A DNA stretch of 64,000 bases from Tetrastigma voinierianum. Lineage: Eukaryota; Streptophyta; Magnoliopsida; Vitales; Vitaceae. Of this stretch, positions 22,546 through 34,690 are shown one piece after another. How positions within the stretch are numbered: position 1 is the stretch's first letter; each line of letters starts with the position of its first letter. The stretch lies in NCBI GenBank assembly GCA_016808115.1, contig JAEQBH010007358.1, forward strand, positions 124,001 to 188,000, written 5' to 3'. A program made the translations under genes and the position numbers. Under the pieces are notes generated by a model. The model ran no database searches and was not told the DNA's origin. It saw only the letters and a program-made list of their open reading frames with translations.

Positions 22546-24440
22546 ACTCACAAAACAAAGTTTTGCTTTGTCGCCGACGAAAAAGAAGAAATTGTTTGTA
22601 TGAACAAAATAATTTTTAAGGACATTTTACGTGATTTGTTACTGCGATTGTCATTCAATTTAATTGCAAAATGCAAGGTATCTGAAAATTTACGTACATC
22701 TAGCTTGAGTCGGTTCAAGGTTGGTCTACACTCTTTATGCTATGCAAACTAACATGTTGAAATTGTTTTACAAACAATATCTTTCATTGGATCACTTGTT
22801 GAATAATGAATTGTTTTCCTTTCTCATTTATTCTTTGGTCGTTTAACTCATAAGTTCTTGTGATTTTGATTGTTTCCTTTCTTCCGAGTGTAGAGAACTT
22901 TGTTTTTTAAATGATGATCTCGTAATGTAGATGATTCTGTGTGGTCAATCCAGGTCTTTTTGAGGCATATTGTCGGGCATGGGTAATGGGTAGGATGGAA
23001 TTTTTAGGTTAGATTACCTGAACCCTTTTTTTTTTTTTTTTTTCTCTTACGCCCTTTCTTTGTGTAGTTTCTCCTAATAAACTCCCTAAACTTCATTTTT
23101 GGGATATCTCTTTGATTTCTTGATTCGAGTATGTGCTACTATTTCACGCTTGTAATTTCATTAGGAATTTCCTTAGTTTGCTACTACTAAGGGATAGTGC
23201 AATGTTTTATTTTAGGCTTTTCTAACGCTCTTGCTTGAGCTTTGGAGTTAGTAACTCCTCTGAGGATGGCATTAAGTGCGGGTGTTGAAGTATTTTTGGA
23301 AACAGTGTTCGAGAGTTAGGCCCGCAGATAAAACTTATCCCTAGAACCTTAACTTTTCTGTTGCATTTTACCAACATGCCTTTCTTAATTCACTTTTTAG
23401 TTACGCCAATATATACTCCCAGGCTTCATTTTCTTCCTTCCTTGCAGATTCTGAGTAATCATTGGTTCTTTCTTGAAGGGTTGAATTTCTGGATGGGTTA
23501 GGGTTTCCATTGGCTTATTTTGAAAAATCGACTGTTTAGCTCGATTAATGGGCCAGATATATGCATCGGCATATTAATAAGGATGGCTAGAGGCCAACCG
23601 AACTATCGAAGAATGGCTGCATCATTTCTTGTCGATTTGTATCACCTAGGATTTCACCTCTGATAATGTCCCAACAAATTCTAGAATTTGGTTTGAGCAG
23701 TTATTATTGTAAGAATACGTGACTAAATTTTGTTGATGAGTATTTAAATTAATTGATATTGTGAGTTCGCTGACTTAATTCATCTGGCAAACTCAAAAAT
23801 ATGTTTGTTAATACATTGTATTACCTTCCTCAATTACGGACTTATCGGCTAGACTTAAGTAGCTTTTGCACCTTGTGTTTCAATCAAGCTGTATTCATTT
23901 TGTCCTTATTACGCAATTTTCACTCATTTGACACTTCTCTATTGCTTCATTCAATTAGATAATGTCCTCTCGGCGGGTTTTTGATACGGAACTATTTATA
24001 CTTTGATTTCCTAATCATGCAACCACAAGCATCATAACATTGAACAATCAAATGCAAAATAGTACAACAATTCAATTTAAATTTTCATTTTATTTAGTTC
24101 ATTTGCAAGCTGTTGGATAGTATGGGAGAAGGATGATGCGAAAGTTAGGCGAGGAGAAAGGTCATTATCTTTTGGAAATGATCGGGAGCAAAAATGTTGG
24201 GGGGATCTAGGTCCAATGTACCTAAATGGAGTACAAGGTCGGGAATTTTCATTTCTCTTCTTTGCTTTCTCTTCTTGGTTTCCTTCTCCATTTGTTCTTC
24301 AATGAAAATCTCATTAGAATCAACCTTGTTGTTGACTCATCACACTCTCCCAGAGAAGCCATTCATTGTATTTTCCATTTGATCATCACTTCTAAGAATT
24401 TGGCAGAGATTGTTGTTAATCAAATCTAAATTTTCGGCCA
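22546..24440 (-). other. 3' untranslated internal region of element 2
   Basis: T-rich, with no coding signal, between the 3' ORF and the left LTR. It contains an 18-base T run at 23026-23043 (A run on the sense strand). TTTTTAAGGACATTTTAC near 22613 recurs near 53646 in element 3, confirming a common family. Confidence 0.55.
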
Positions 24441-26200
24441 TTCATACACTTTGTAAGTTCGTCTCCCATTGCTTTTTGTCTATCGTTCGGTTTGTTTTCG
24501 GCTCCTGCAGAGATTTGTATAGTAATTTGAAACCCTTTATCACTCCCCCAGAATTTCGTGTCGTACTCTTTATCCTACTATACAACAATGATAGGAGTTG
24601 AGAGTCACAATCAAACTGCTTGTTATAGAAAGCTTCATGACTCAGTTTGAGTTTCAGTAACAAATCGTGATCTCTTTCCTTCATTTCTTTCTTGAACTCT
24701 TCTCCTTGCTGCTTCAACATTTTTCCCATATGTTCCTCTTTTCTGTTCAGTTCTTCTTTCCACTGTTGTTCTCTGCTGGATCTCCACCTCATGCTCCCTT
24801 TCTTTGTTTCAACTCTTCTTCCCCTTTGTTGGTCTCTTTTTTTCAATTCTTTTCATACATTCCTTCTCACAATTCTGTTTTAAGTCCCACTCCTTCTCTC
24901 TTTCTTCTATTCTCTTCTGCATGGCATTGAGAGCTTCCAGAATTGAGTTGTTCTCTTGTGCTCCTCTTGAGCTTTCTCAGTGTTAAATTTACATTTTGTA
25001 CGGGGAGCGCGAGGGGATGGAAAAGTCTATTGGGCTGTCTTCATCTTGCCCTTCATTATCTGCAAACATGTAATCATTGTGGTCAGGTGATGTCACTGGG
25101 TGCTCTGCTCCTTGATCAGTGGCCCTCTGGGTCTCCTTTTGCAGTCCTTCGACTTGGGCTTCACCTGCGATTCTCTACCGGCCTCTCCACACTTTCCTGA
25201 TTTCGCGGCACACTTGCTAACTCCTGTCAGAAGGAGTGGTGAAGCTCTGAGAACTTCTTCTTCTGACTCCCAAATTCCTTTCACTCCAACCTTCAAGCGC
25301 TAGGGTATTATTGTTCTTTGGGTGAGAAGCGGGCCTCTTTGTTCCCTTCCTTGATGCCTCATGATAGAGTTCTCTATGATAACTCCACATATTGATCTTG
25401 TACCCTTGGGTATGGCGTGCGACAATCGGCTTCTTGTTCTCTCCTTTGTGCATAAATGTTTTGTTGGAGCCAGCGGATGCAAGGAAGTAAAACCATACCG
25501 GCTTCCTCGTTGAGGCTTCCACATTCGGAGTTCTTGGCTTTCCTTCTCCTTGGTCTAAGCGCCCCCTTCCATGTTGAGCTTCTCGTGATCTTTCTAAAAA
25601 TTCGGTTTTTCCAAATTTTCTTGAATTTGGAGCCATGCTTGTGTATTGTCATCCCATAAGTACCGTTGATGGCCTTGGCCGTATGAGACCCGGACTCACT
25701 CTAGCAACAGGCTCCATCCTTCCTTCCTACCATATTGGAATAAAACTCTCTCACCGATCTTTGTATACCACGATTTTGGTGTCTTGCCAGAGACTCTCCC
25801 ATCCTCTCTGCTCTATCATCTCCTTGAAAGGAGTCACAGGGTTTTTGAATCTCCTCTCCGTAACAAAACCTTTGTTAGCATAGTACTTCTTCCACTGGGA
25901 ATAAGGCTTGTCGGATCACCGAAATCTTCTTCTTTTTCTTTTCTCTCTTGCCTTTTCCTTCTGCTCTTGTCTTGAGAGTTGTGAACAAGGTTTGATGGCA
26001 TCTCGCCTTGCTCTTAAGACCAGATCTCATCTAAGCTGTCTCCTTTTGGCAAGTTCTTCTTCTTCGATTGTTCGTGTTCCCTCATAATCTCGTCTGAGTT
26101 AGGGACCGGAAGGTGGGAATTTCAATATCGAATGAGAGAGCTAGAAAGTTTGGAATCTTAGGAGTTTCGGAGGTTGAGATTCGGGGAGGAAGACGAAGGT
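24440..26200 (-). pseudogene. Element 2 3' ORF (Athila putative plant transposon protein / env-like position)
   Basis: Athila elements carry an extra ORF of unknown function downstream of pol. Here, reading right to left, a block at about 25880-25690 gives KYYANKGFVTERRFK, RGWESLWQDTKIVVYKD and then, in a shifted frame, REFYSNMVGRKDGACC. This is the conserved core (W..L...Y..LVREFY.N) of that family. A basic stretch follows (MAPNSRKFGKTEF, 25636-25217). The distal part, 24846-24442, is a Lys/Glu/Gln-rich segment (EEHMGKMLKQQGEEFKKEMK) that looks like a coiled coil. I see no clear signal peptide or membrane segment, so the env-like label rests on position only. Stops and shifts interrupt it. 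Confidence 0.65.
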
Positions 26201-26349
26201 GAATGGTTGCAATGAGTTGGAGTGAATGAAATAGTTTCAAGCCCATTTGCAATTCAATCAATGTTTGTGGGCCTAATTAATGCTTGATTAGAATTATGCG
26301 ACTTCAATTCCGCCTCTTTTTATTTTAGGTCATTAAATTTAGGGCTTTT

Positions 26350-26625
26350 TGAAGTGAGTGGTTGGCACATGTCGCACTTTTATGTCGTGACTTACTTAAT
26401 ATGTCGCGACAATGCAGGAATTCTCGGGATTTGTTTGATGTAGCGACAATCCTTGCTTCTTTGAAACTTAATTCTTGTCGCGACATCAGCGTATTTGTCG
26501 CGACATGTATCTCCCTTCCTCCATACTCACTAATTGTTCTTTCAAATGGGTCACGACATCAATGTTTTGTAGGACTGGCTTGAACTGTCGCGACATAACC
26601 TTCTTTGTCGTGACCGACATAATTC
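26350..26625. repeat. Internal GTCGCGAC patch of element 2
   Basis: A short cluster of exact and near-exact GTCGCGAC (for example ATGTCGCGACAATG, CTTGTCGCGACATC, TTTGTCGCGACATG, ACTGTCGCGACATA) lies between the 3' ORF and pol, away from the LTRs. Element 3 has the matching patch at 57240-57740. Confidence 0.8.
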
Positions 26626-27018
26626 AATGATTTCAAAAACTTTGGAATTCTCTTATTATTCTGCTTACAGGTTAGGCATCTGCTTGAGGCGTATTTTAAG
26701 CAAAGATTTAACAATTGAATTCAAATATGTCTACATAGTGGAGTTAGGGAGAAGTTACTCCCCTTTTTCTCATGTAGACTCCTACGCAAATTCTTTGGAA
26801 TTCTCTTGTAGTTCTTGCTATTCATGTCTTTTCTTGGATTCGGAAGATCAACTGTGATATTCGAAAATTCTAATTAAATTACAATCTATTTCTAAAATTA
26901 AATCTACTCCTTCTAGAAAATACAAATCTGACCTAATTTCGGCAAGCCCCAAAAGAAAAATATTTCAAAATTTAAATTCGAATTTAAATCCTCATGGGTT
27001 GCCTCCATTCATTTGCTT

Positions 27019-28080
27019 TCAGTTTGAGTCCTTAAACTGGACTTCTTGTTGTGGTTCTTCTTCTTTTATCGAAGCCCAGGTTGGAAGTTCTTCACTTTCC
27101 TCTTCCACATTGAGATAATGCTTTAACCTTTGTCCATTGACCTTGAATTCTTCACCAGTAGCAGTCTTCAGTGTTACTACTCCAAATGTAGTACTTGATA
27201 CTACTGTGTATGGCCCGCTCCAGTTGGATTTTAATTTCCACGGAAACAAATTCGGTCTAGAATTAAAGCGACTGTTCCTGATACGAACTCTTTCTGGGAT
27301 TTTACGATCATGCAATTCTTTGTCTTTATGCTGTATAAGCGTGCTCATGAAACCGTTACCAGTTCTTCCAATTCACTTGATTGGAGCAATCTTTCTTCCC
27401 TTGCGACCTTAAAATTCGAGTTTAACTTCTTGATGGCCCACTGCCTGTATTCCTAATTCAAAGAGTAGATGACATGGTTTGCCAAAAGCATTCTGTATGG
27501 GGACGCATTCGATGGGGGTTTTTTGTATGCGATCCTATGTGAAGTCGTCATCGAGTTTGGAAGACCCGATCCTTCTGCTTGAGTTCGCGATCTTTAGTAA
27601 CTGATCTGCTGTTGGAAATTTACGCGTCCGTTGGTTTGGGGATGATAGGCTAAGCTCATTACATGCTTGATCCCATACTGCTCAGGTTTTGCAAATATTT
27701 TGTTTTACTTGAAATGGGTTCCCCCATCACCTTAATGATGGTTACGGGGAGTTCAAACTTGCTCGAAAATATTCTTTTGCAAGAAACTTCACCTTTGTAT
27801 TATCGTTCATGACGAACGTACTTCCACCCATTTGGAGGCGTAATCACGCTGGCGGTATGTATGGGTTTCGAATGATGGTGGGAAAGGTCCAATAAAATCT
27901 ATTCTACGAAAATAAAATTTGTATCACTTAATATCTATTTTAGGGGCATTTAGATTCATAACTGGCGATATTTCGATCCTTTGGCATCGATCACACAATT
28001 TCACCCTCTACCTGATCTCGAATAGTGGGCCAATGGCTTTGATTGGAGGTATCTTGTGGTGTTCTTTCTCGAGAAAAATG
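27019..28080 (-). pseudogene. Element 2 pol: integrase
   Basis: The C-terminal domain is intact over 109 residues (27348-27019): LHDRKIPERVRIRNSRFNSR, then LFPWKLKSNWSGPYTV, GVVTLKTATGEEFKVNG and QRLKHYL. This is the Athila/Tat form of the integrase tail, which lacks a chromodomain. Upstream, 27500-28080 holds the core only as scattered frames: a block near 27770-27840 corresponds to the catalytic core and a stretch near 27960-28020 to the zinc-binding region. The protein ends just before the internal GTCGCGAC patch. Confidence 0.75.
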
Positions 28081-29330
28081 TCCATATGGTGATGCATGAC
28101 ATTCATTTAAAATGTTGCGCTTGTTCGCTACAGCTATGTATCTTCTTTATTATCGTATCGACCCACCTCTCTTGAATAATAGTGGGTCATCGAATATAAT
28201 ATCTAACTGTCGGTTCACGAGTTTCCTCTTACATTTGGTATTTGAGTTAAGAGGCATTACTCCGCATTAGGATGGTCGCAATGTGATCTACTTAGGTGGA
28301 AGGAAACCTTGAATAATTGCTCATCACGGGAAGTTAACAGTGCTTGCATTTTTCTTCTTCATCACTGCTTCTTTCTACTATTGACAAGTGGTCGGCTATC
28401 ACATTGTCCCTCACTTTGTCCCTTATTTCCAAATCAAACTCTTGCAGCAGGCGCGCCTCGATCTTGGCTTAGCTTTTTCGACATGGTACTTGATTCTTGC
28501 ATGATGAGTGTGAATTACCATGGGATCCTAAAATGTATTGTCTAAATTTTTCACGAAGCAAATACTATGGTAGCATCTCCTTTTCGATTGTTAGTAGTTC
28601 TCTTGTGCTTCATTGAGAGGTGCTTCTTAGCATAATTATATGACCTGAATCTTCTGCTTTTCTTTTTGCCACAAACCACGGCTCAGCCATGAAATCGCTG
28701 GCATCGCGCATTATTTTCAAATCACTGATTCCGTGCAGTGCGGCCATTATAGGTGCTGTACCAATACGATCTTGATTTCATGAAAGCATCGCTACGAAGT
28801 CATCGAAATTGAACCTTGTATCCTTTTCCGATGTCTGCATAGTGAGTCGGCTATTTTGAAAAAGTCTTTGATGAATCTCGTAAAATCCGGCTATGCCCCG
28901 AAACTTCTTACTCCTTTTACTGTGGTAGGTGGTGCGAAAGTCTTGATGATGGATACTTTGAATTTGGTCGACTTCTAGTCGATAAGCGAAATTTTATGCG
29001 AGAACAATACATACATTCTGTAAAATGGCGTTTTAAATTCGATGCTAATTTGTTTGTCTTGGCATCTTTGAGTGTGTTTCGGATTGTTTAAACATTGATG
29101 TTGGATCGTCTGAGTCAAAATCGTGAAAATTTCCGTCCTTCTTGACCGTCACGAGAATATAGACGTGTTTATGCACCTGCGGAATGTAGATGGGTACATA
29201 AACGGCATCGCCGAATCTGAAGGTACCATAAGGAGCATGTGAGCGTGGTCTTCTCTTGATCCTCTGGTGCAATAGCAATCGATTATCCACAGTACCCGTC
29301 AGAAAACAAAAGTGAGGTGTGCGCTACTTT
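28080..29330 (-). pseudogene. Element 2 pol: reverse transcriptase and RNase H
   Basis: Reading leftwards from 29300, HAPYGTFRF (near 29210-29240) matches the RT block FTCPYGTFAYRRMPFG, and the sequence then loses frame before the catalytic box. ECIVLAHKISLID near 29020-28980 matches the EGIVLGHKIS block that follows the palm domain. RNase H sequence should lie at about 28750-28450, where only fragments are seen. Heavily degraded. Confidence 0.65.
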
Positions 29331-30079
29331 GTCGACGTCGATCGATGAAAGGCGAAGGAAAATGATCTTTTCCCAGTTTGTTGTATTCAACTGTAATCAA
29401 TACATACCCTGCAATCAGCCGACATTCTTGTTGTTGGAATCAATTCATTTTCATTTCGATCCACAGTAAACCCCCTTTCTTTGGAACCACATGAGCTGGG
29501 CTCACCCGGTATGCGAGATAGCATAAGATAAAACCCGGCGATTTAACAATTTGAGCACCTCCGCTTCTGACTACTTCCTTCATCAACTGGATTGACCTCC
29601 TGCGGTGTTCTACAGAGATGGTTTAAAAGTCTCTTCTAAGCGAATCTTATGCATGCAAATTGATGGTGATACCCTTGACTCTTGATGGACGAGCTAAGCG
29701 ATTATTATCTTCGTAATATTTCAGAAACCCAATCTTTGTTCCTCATTCTCACTTAATCACATTTGAAATGATCAACTGGTTTTTCTTTGATAAATAATTC
29801 TAAGTAGGCATACTTTAAATGACATGTAACTCTTTCAAAACTAGACCATCACATCTTGATCTCTTGATGAATTTCCTCTTTTTCACCATCTTACGAATTA
29901 TCTTGTTTTTGTAAATTTCCGGCCACGGTTTCATAAGCATGAAGCTATTTGTATGGAAGTCGAGCCAAGCGTCTTCGATTATCTTGAGATTCATCTCCTT
30001 TTCATTGATAAAAGCTGAGTGTTACAATCATTGTTAACATCAGAGTTGGAAATAGAGACAAAGTCAGCTACATTGTAGC

Positions 30080-30450
30080 CTTCCTTTTCCCTGTCTATAT
30101 TTTGCATACTTTTAATCAGGGTCGCCATTTCTTCTCCCGACCCTTAAGATGAGAACTCCTTTTTGCATATCGTCGAGCATCATTAAGTTTAGGAATCGTG
30201 TAACTTCCTGTAGTAGGGGTACTTGCGAGATCTTCTTCCGTGCCAGGAATTATGAAGTCTCACGGAATACAAACTTCCCGGTAATGACTGACACATCTTC
30301 AGCCCCTTCGGGTTTCACCACCATCGATGCATGCAACGTTTGAAGAGTAGCCGGTTGTGGGAATAAAACCACGAAACTTAATTTCTTGGCGTGAAGGCGT
30401 AGTTGATGCAGGCTGCGAGTCGCAGAGAGCTTCATGGAATTCATTCCTCG
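30080..30450 (-). pseudogene. Element 2 pol: aspartic protease
   Basis: The minus-strand reading gives SMVVKPEGAEDVSVITGKFVF (30350-30255) and, after a stop, a stretch ending MQKGVLILRVG near 30165-30135. These match the Athila protease blocks YPEGxxEDVLVKVGKF and VQKGxLTLRVG that flank the conserved PLLLGRPFL. The catalytic D-x-G-A motif, expected to the right of 30350, was not found in clean form. Confidence 0.65.
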
Positions 30451-30499
30451 GTGTCTGAGGTGGCTGAAACTTCACGGGTCCTTCATCTTTTCTTGTGAG

Positions 30500-32300
30500 T
30501 AGTTCTTTTCACGATTCTTGCACTTGCCAAGTAAGCGGTGAGATTCATGTCCTTACTATTTTCTTTTGCTTTTCAGTATATCGCGAAATTTTGCATAAAG
30601 TGGCGTCGGTCGCGAAGCTCGATAAAGGCATCTTGATCTCCGACAGGATTTTCGAACCTTACCATTTGCTCCTCCATCTTTGTTTTTTAACGGAGTCTTT
30701 GTGGAAATGGGACTGCAGGCTTTGTTCCTTGGATGTTCTTCTTTTCTACTCCTTCTTTGTCATTCTCCATTGTCTCTTCCCTTTCTGGTCTTGCTACTTC
30801 TTTGTTGCTGTCACCTTTTTCTTTCCTCTCTTCTAACTCCTTCCCACTCCTCAGCTGCACAGCCATGCAGTCTTTTGGGTTCTTCCTTGTGCTCCTTGAG
30901 AAGGCATCTCGCTAACTGCGGGGGTTAAGACTGGTTGCCACACTTGTAATCTCAGGTTCTTCGAGGATGCATTTGTATTGTTAAAAATTTGAGAATTAGT
31001 ACTTGGTAGCTAATTATCGAACTTTTGTTCACTGGAGGTTAATGACTTTATTATCATGGCTGGCATCTGATTCCTCGAAAGATGGGGCTCTCCTCTGACC
31101 ATGATATTAGTTTTAACGTGCTCATTTCCTTCTTCTTCTTGCTGCTGGGCGGCTAGTGAGTGGCGATACGCTGATGAGGGTGCAGCCACGCCTTGGGCCT
31201 TGAAGCGCTGCGTATACGAAGTTAACTGGTTTCACCGAGTCTTTAGGTGATATGTCTTTGGAAGGTTAGGATTGGAGTTTTGAAATAGCGAGCTCTTGGC
31301 TGCGAATAATTAACCTCTTGATCATAAAGTCCTTGGTCCTGCTTTCGGCGCTCCCCTTCATTAACTCCTTTTCAGTGCTCTATTTCTGTGAGCGTGTGTG
31401 TCTTCTTCTTGCTTGTCTAACACAGTATAATGGCATCCAACGGCCTCCATCATTTGTCACATGCTGACCTCCGGCAGTCACCTTTCTCTGTTGTTTCCTC
31501 TTGAAAGCTCAGGAGGTTTCGTATTACATTTAGCCAGATCTTGATGACTCTTTTGCCTCATGACCTTTTCGTTTTGAATGCTCCACGGCATGAAGCATCG
31601 ATGATCCTTTTGATATATCATTCATGGCATGATATCTGATATCAAGCAATCAGTCTTCGGATCATCGTCGTTGGACATCTTACCGACCAGCGGGTTTGAA
31701 TCTTTAAGGCTACGTGGAGCTTTCATCTTACTTACTCTTTGGAGCAGTGATCTCATATTAACTGCGGCGGTTGAGTGGGGAAAGAATCTGCACAAGTGGC
31801 GCCATTGCTTCATAAAGTGTCAGCGAGCGAAGTATGGTAAGATTATTACCGTGTTCTTCTTTGTATCTGAGAATAGAATAGAGTCACGGAGTTTATGAGC
31901 TTAGTCTCGCGTCGACCACGCATTATTGGCCATCTGAGGGAATCTTCCAGTGCTCGTTTGGATCTTGATTAAGGATGACCGATGGCCGATCTTCTTTGGA
32001 CCATTATGTCGGTCTCGGCTTTAATTCAAAATTATTAAATCTTGCTATAGTGCAATACGTCGAGTATTCTTCTTGTATAATTGGTCGCCAATCCTCCATT
32101 GTAGCCGGTGGTAGGAAGCGCCCGAACTGTACATATGTATTTCATTTGATCACTTAGCGCTGATTGCGTGGTTGAGTTTTACTATATGCTTAGTCTTTCG
32201 AGCCACAGCGTCCTTTATTCAGTGTCATTTGGAATCGAATCGATGTTTGTTTAACATGCATCAAGTTTTAAAGCAAAACATACTCCCGTTAATCGGATTA
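30500..32300 (-). pseudogene. Element 2 gag remnant
   Basis: At about 31965-31925 the minus strand encodes DPNEH in one frame and GRFPQM in the next, the entry block of Athila/Tat Gag (EDPNEHPxRFxQM). Element 3 has the same block with a longer readable continuation. The remainder to 30500 is a Lys/Glu-rich low-complexity stretch on the sense strand (for example 30830-30700), with frame breaks throughout. No complete zinc knuckle was seen. Confidence 0.55.
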
Positions 32301-32454
32301 GTAAAATCATAAAATATATTGATATGGGTTGTTAAAGGTCGGTGGCCTAAGGTCATGCTTGAAAGCAGCTATTTTTGTTCTTTTTCTTTTAAAAATGTCA
32401 AATTAGTATTTCTTTCTTTTCATCCCGAATATTGATTTTAATTCTTTAGATCCC

Positions 32455-32660
32455 AAACGGCGGCGCCATAAAACTTGTTAGCGAGACAAGAGCACAAGGC
32501 CTACAAATTTATATCACTTATTACGAAAATTTGTGTGCAATCCGTATTGTGTAGTAAAACTTATTCATGAACCAAAACACAAATCTGATTTATGTCACTA
32601 TTACCAGGGATATTGTCTAATCCTGTGTGGCGCCATAAAACTTGTTAACATTATACTATA
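32455..32660 (-). repeat. Triplicated primer-site region, right copy
   Basis: GGCGCCATAAAACTTGTTA-type units at about 32461, 32550 (GTAGTAAAACTTATTC, core lost) and 32628 mirror the three-unit arrangement at the left end. On the minus strand the unit next to the leader reads TTTTATGGCGCCG, the expected TGGCGCC primer site of Athila elements. Confidence 0.75.
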
Positions 32661-34049
32661 TAAACCACGATCTCTTAGAGTAAATCATTTTCAAAGTTTG
32701 GTTTTGATGCGATATTACCTTGAGTGCACGGTCGTAGTAATAAAATGGTTAGGAGTCAGGATATCGATCACCAGTCGAGAATTTTTAAATCCGTACTTGG
32801 CCTCTTCGATTTCCATACTATTTTGAATTACGAAAATGATAGTAGGATCGGCGTTAAGGTCTTTGGAAAATTAAGCGAACAAAAGGAAAATAAATGGAAA
32901 CCATCAAACCTCTTTGGAAAATAAAGAATAAAAGAATAGTTAATTTAATAAAGAAATGAATGCGAATAGTTATGTCGAGAAGACACATCGTAGAAAGCAG
33001 TTATAGTGAACTATGATTCTGTAGTTAGTCGATAAAATTTCTTGATTATACGAGTTTGAAAATGCATCGAGGCGTTGTGGTGCGGTGGATCTCTCCACAC
33101 TCCATTTCATTATCTAATTTCATGACACGATTCTCTCGAATACGGGAATTAGATATGCTTTTAAAGGAACATTAATCTGGGTATTTTTAACACTGCGTCT
33201 TGCCACCCATTTATGAATTTGTAAACCTTAGCTCCGGTTATCGGTCAACTGAGATATCTGAGCTTCGGATTGCTCATCGCGAAATTAGAATAGATCAACC
33301 TTTGTGAGTTAGATCACGGCTAACCGCGGGATTGGCCTCATATCCGATTGGTGAACTCTTTGTTTGTTTAAATAGATAACTCATTCAAGCTAGTTAACGA
33401 TTTAGTGAGAGAGGATTTATCTAAGTGAAGCACAAAGCTCAAGATCCACCAATAAGCGAGGTTAGTATACCTTAGAAAAATGTACATTACTCTCGGGGGT
33501 ATAACCACTGTGTCTGAGAGGACCTCATGATGAGCAATGGCGCCAAATCTTAGCGGGTATAAGAAGCGATATTGATCTGAACAATAGACCCGAAACCTTA
33601 AGTAAATTCATTAAGCGAAAAATTAACAAGGCTATTGGAAAGCATTCTGTGAATAGAATACGACTATAGCGTTCATAATGGAAGAATTTGGATTCCTCGA
33701 TTCTTGAATTACACGTCTGACATTCCTCACGATCATAAGAATAAGCTGTGATTATTGGAAGCAAGTCGATTCGGAAATTTATGCGAACTTCAAACATTCG
33801 GTGGTAATTTGAAAGAAATTGAATTACGCGTTGACGATGGCGATAACGTCGATTCGAAATAACGAAATAAAAATCGAACATAATCTGAAGCGTGATAAAA
33901 ATAAGCTAAATCGAGTGACGCTGAACATCCGAACCTGGGTGGCGTGTGCTTTAATAATGGATTGGTGCGTGCTATCAGGTTCCTCAATTAGGCCACAATC
34001 CCGATGTAACTTCTTTGTGGGTTTCAAAATGGTTTGTGATTCCTTTGTT

Positions 34050-34690
34050 AGTCGCGGCGATTTCGCTGTCGTGACATCATCGATGTCAGCGACATCATCG
34101 GCCTGTCGCGACATCGATCTCAGCGTCGCGACATCGACTTACTCTGTAAACGGTTGGTCATTCTTGATGTGGCGACATCGATATCTTAATCGCGACATGC
34201 CTCCGCGTCAGCGAGTTTCAATTGTTCTCGATGTCGCGACGTCGATATCTTGTCAGCGACCTCATTTCGAGTTCATCTGCAGTCTTCAATGATCGCTCGT
34301 GTTATCGCTGACGTGATATCTTGTCGCGACATCTCTTTATGAAGCTACGCATCGTGATGCAGTCGTTCTGGTATCCCGCGACATCGATGCTGCCCGGCGA
34401 CTTCAGCGCCCAGGAAACCTGACCTTGTTGAAGCAGATGCGTGTGACACGATCTGCGTGGCGACGCCGATGGATCGACGAAACGCGTGATTGGGCGGCTC
34501 TCGTAAGTAAAGGTGTTTCTGTTGTGACATATTATCTGGATCGATAGCGCGACTCGTCTGCGTTGTTCTGGGATCGGCAGCCATGGCATGGATCTCTGAT
34601 GGATGTGCCAGGGCGCCTCTGGTGGTACGCTAACGATGGCATTTGCATCGAATTCCTTCAATTCTCTTGGTGTCGCGACCTCGGAAAAAT
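34050..34690. repeat. GTCGCGAC palindrome field in the right LTR of element 2
   Basis: Counterpart of 21650-22320, with exact copies such as CTGTCGCGACATCG, GCGTCGCGACATCG, GATGTCGCGACGTC and CTTGTCGCGACATC, and variants in which an extra base (TCAGCGAC) splits the palindrome. Confidence 0.8.

Noticed and set aside
24667..24986. Several Ser/Phe/Leu-rich plus-strand frames
   Set aside because: They are the complement of the Lys/Glu-rich coiled-coil part of the element 2 3' ORF.
30495..30928. Plus-strand hydrophobic frames that look like membrane proteins
   Set aside because: Antisense of the Lys/Glu-rich gag tail of element 2; the sense strand is minus.
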